A stretch of 6,243 nt of DNA from assembly GCA_003647375.1 (NCBI GenBank), contig QMMS01000264.1, forward strand, positions 1 to 6,243, given 5' to 3'. Positions within the stretch are counted from its first letter, which is position 1. Each line of letters opens with the position of its first letter. Position numbers and translations under genes: made by a program. The notes under the pieces were generated by a model, which was not told the origin of the DNA, ran no database searches, and saw only the letters and a list, made by a program, of their open reading frames with translations. Below, piece by piece: positions 6,122-6,243 of the stretch. This DNA is from Deltaproteobacteria bacterium. Its GTDB lineage: Bacteria; Desulfobacterota; Desulfobacteria; Desulfobacterales; B30-G6.

Positions 6122-6243
6122 AACTCCCTGCATCAGACACCGGCGTAGGTTAAGTGAACACTGTTGTCACATGTATTCCTCACCGGATCGGTAGAACCTT
6201 TTCAATTCTCACCGGCTGAGCCGGTGGCTTATGAAGGGAGTTA
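6077..6243 (+). ncRNA. Candidate structured RNA, HEARO/omega-RNA-like, cut by the window edge
   Basis: Read on the plus strand this stretch contains many mutually compatible stems: AGGCCCCT/AGGGGCCT (6080-6087 with 6091-6098), CTA+CCGG/CCGG+TAG (6102-6108 with 6140-6148, two-base bulge), CTGAT/ATCAG (6115-6119 with 6132-6136), AGGTT/AACCT (6147-6151 with 6195-6199; its first two bases compete with the end of the second stem), GTGA/TCAC (6154-6157 with 6167-6170), ACCG/CGGT (6182-6185 with 6189-6192) and CACCGGC/GCCGGTG (6210-6216 with 6220-6226). The loop of the CTGAT hairpin holds TAACTCCCT (6121-6129), a perfect complement of AGGGAGTTA at 6235-6243, giving a pseudoknot. No ORF covers the region. 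This layout, with a ribosome-site-like 3' end, fits the HEARO RNA that precedes IscB/IsrB genes and guides their nucleases. The structure is read from the sequence; the family name is inference. An IS200-type tnpA leader or another leader RNA is possible. Confidence 0.5.
6077..6243 (+). mobile_element. Possible left end of an IS200/IS605-related (IscB/IsrB-type) element
   Basis: The hairpin-rich DNA starts abruptly after ATGA (6073-6076), next to a REP-like hairpin, and has no relation to the four-gene unit on the other strand. Elements of the IS200/IS605 superfamily have subterminal hairpins instead of long terminal inverted repeats, and IscB-type members carry their guide RNA upstream of the nuclease gene. 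The left boundary at 6077 is a guess, and the right end and coding region lie outside the window. Confidence 0.35.
6235..6240 (+). promoter_or_regulatory. Possible Shine-Dalgarno of a plus-strand gene beyond the right edge
   Basis: AGGGAG near the end of the window has the form of a ribosome binding site for an ORF starting a few bases past position 6243. It lies in the strand that pairs with 6121-6129, so folding of the upstream RNA would hide it. The ORF itself is not in the window, so this is a prediction. Confidence 0.35.

Noticed and set aside
6121..6243. Group II intron end or a known metabolite riboswitch
   Set aside because: I see no GUGYG-type intron start, no domain V-like hairpin, and none of the conserved cores of the TPP, SAM, cobalamin, glycine or lysine riboswitches.

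Overview
The window holds four complete genes, all on the minus strand. Transcription runs right to left: a LacI-family regulator (4969-6009), a class III PLP-dependent aminotransferase (3515-4876), an N-acyl-D-amino-acid deacylase-type amidohydrolase (1917-3518) and a Tat-exported family 5 ABC-transporter solute-binding protein (169-1761). The gene order, the ATGA overlap between aminotransferase and deacylase, and the shared strand suggest a small catabolic unit. In the inferred scheme the binding protein captures an acylated or peptide-like amino compound, the deacylase removes the acyl group and the aminotransferase handles the amino group. A 12-bp palindrome centred on CG, TGAAACGTTTCA (4920-4931), lies between the regulator and the aminotransferase. 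It has the form of a LacI-family operator, so the neighbouring regulator probably controls the structural genes. The exact substrate cannot be read from the sequence.

The organism is probably a Gram-negative bacterium, plausibly a sulfate-reducer-type deltaproteobacterium (Desulfobacterota). This is an impression from gene style, the Tat-type binding protein and the kinds of dispersed palindromes, not a phylogenetic result. The regulator and its surroundings look more AT-rich than the deacylase and binding-protein genes, so the locus may be a mosaic.

Both edges carry non-coding structure. At the left (15-85) is an inverted-repeat element made of two similar hairpins; one fits the ATTCCC-N8-GGGAAT pattern of neisserial dRS3 repeats. 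At the right (about 6043-6243), upstream of and divergent from the regulator, is a dense set of hairpins. Read on the plus strand, 6077-6243 folds on paper into a compact multi-stem RNA in which a hairpin loop (6121-6129) is perfectly complementary to the last nine bases of the window (6235-6243), forming a potential pseudoknot that covers a Shine-Dalgarno-like AGGGAG. This resembles a HEARO/omega-RNA-type leader of an IS200/IS605-related element (IscB/IsrB class) whose ORF would begin just past the right edge. It is the most interesting part of the window; the family assignment is tentative because the ORF is not included.

No rRNA, tRNA or CRISPR array was seen. The remaining gaps are short: 1-168, 1762-1916 (155 bases, with a nested inverted repeat and a strong ribosome binding site), 4877-4968 (operator and candidate promoter) and 6010-6042 (AT-rich regulator leader).
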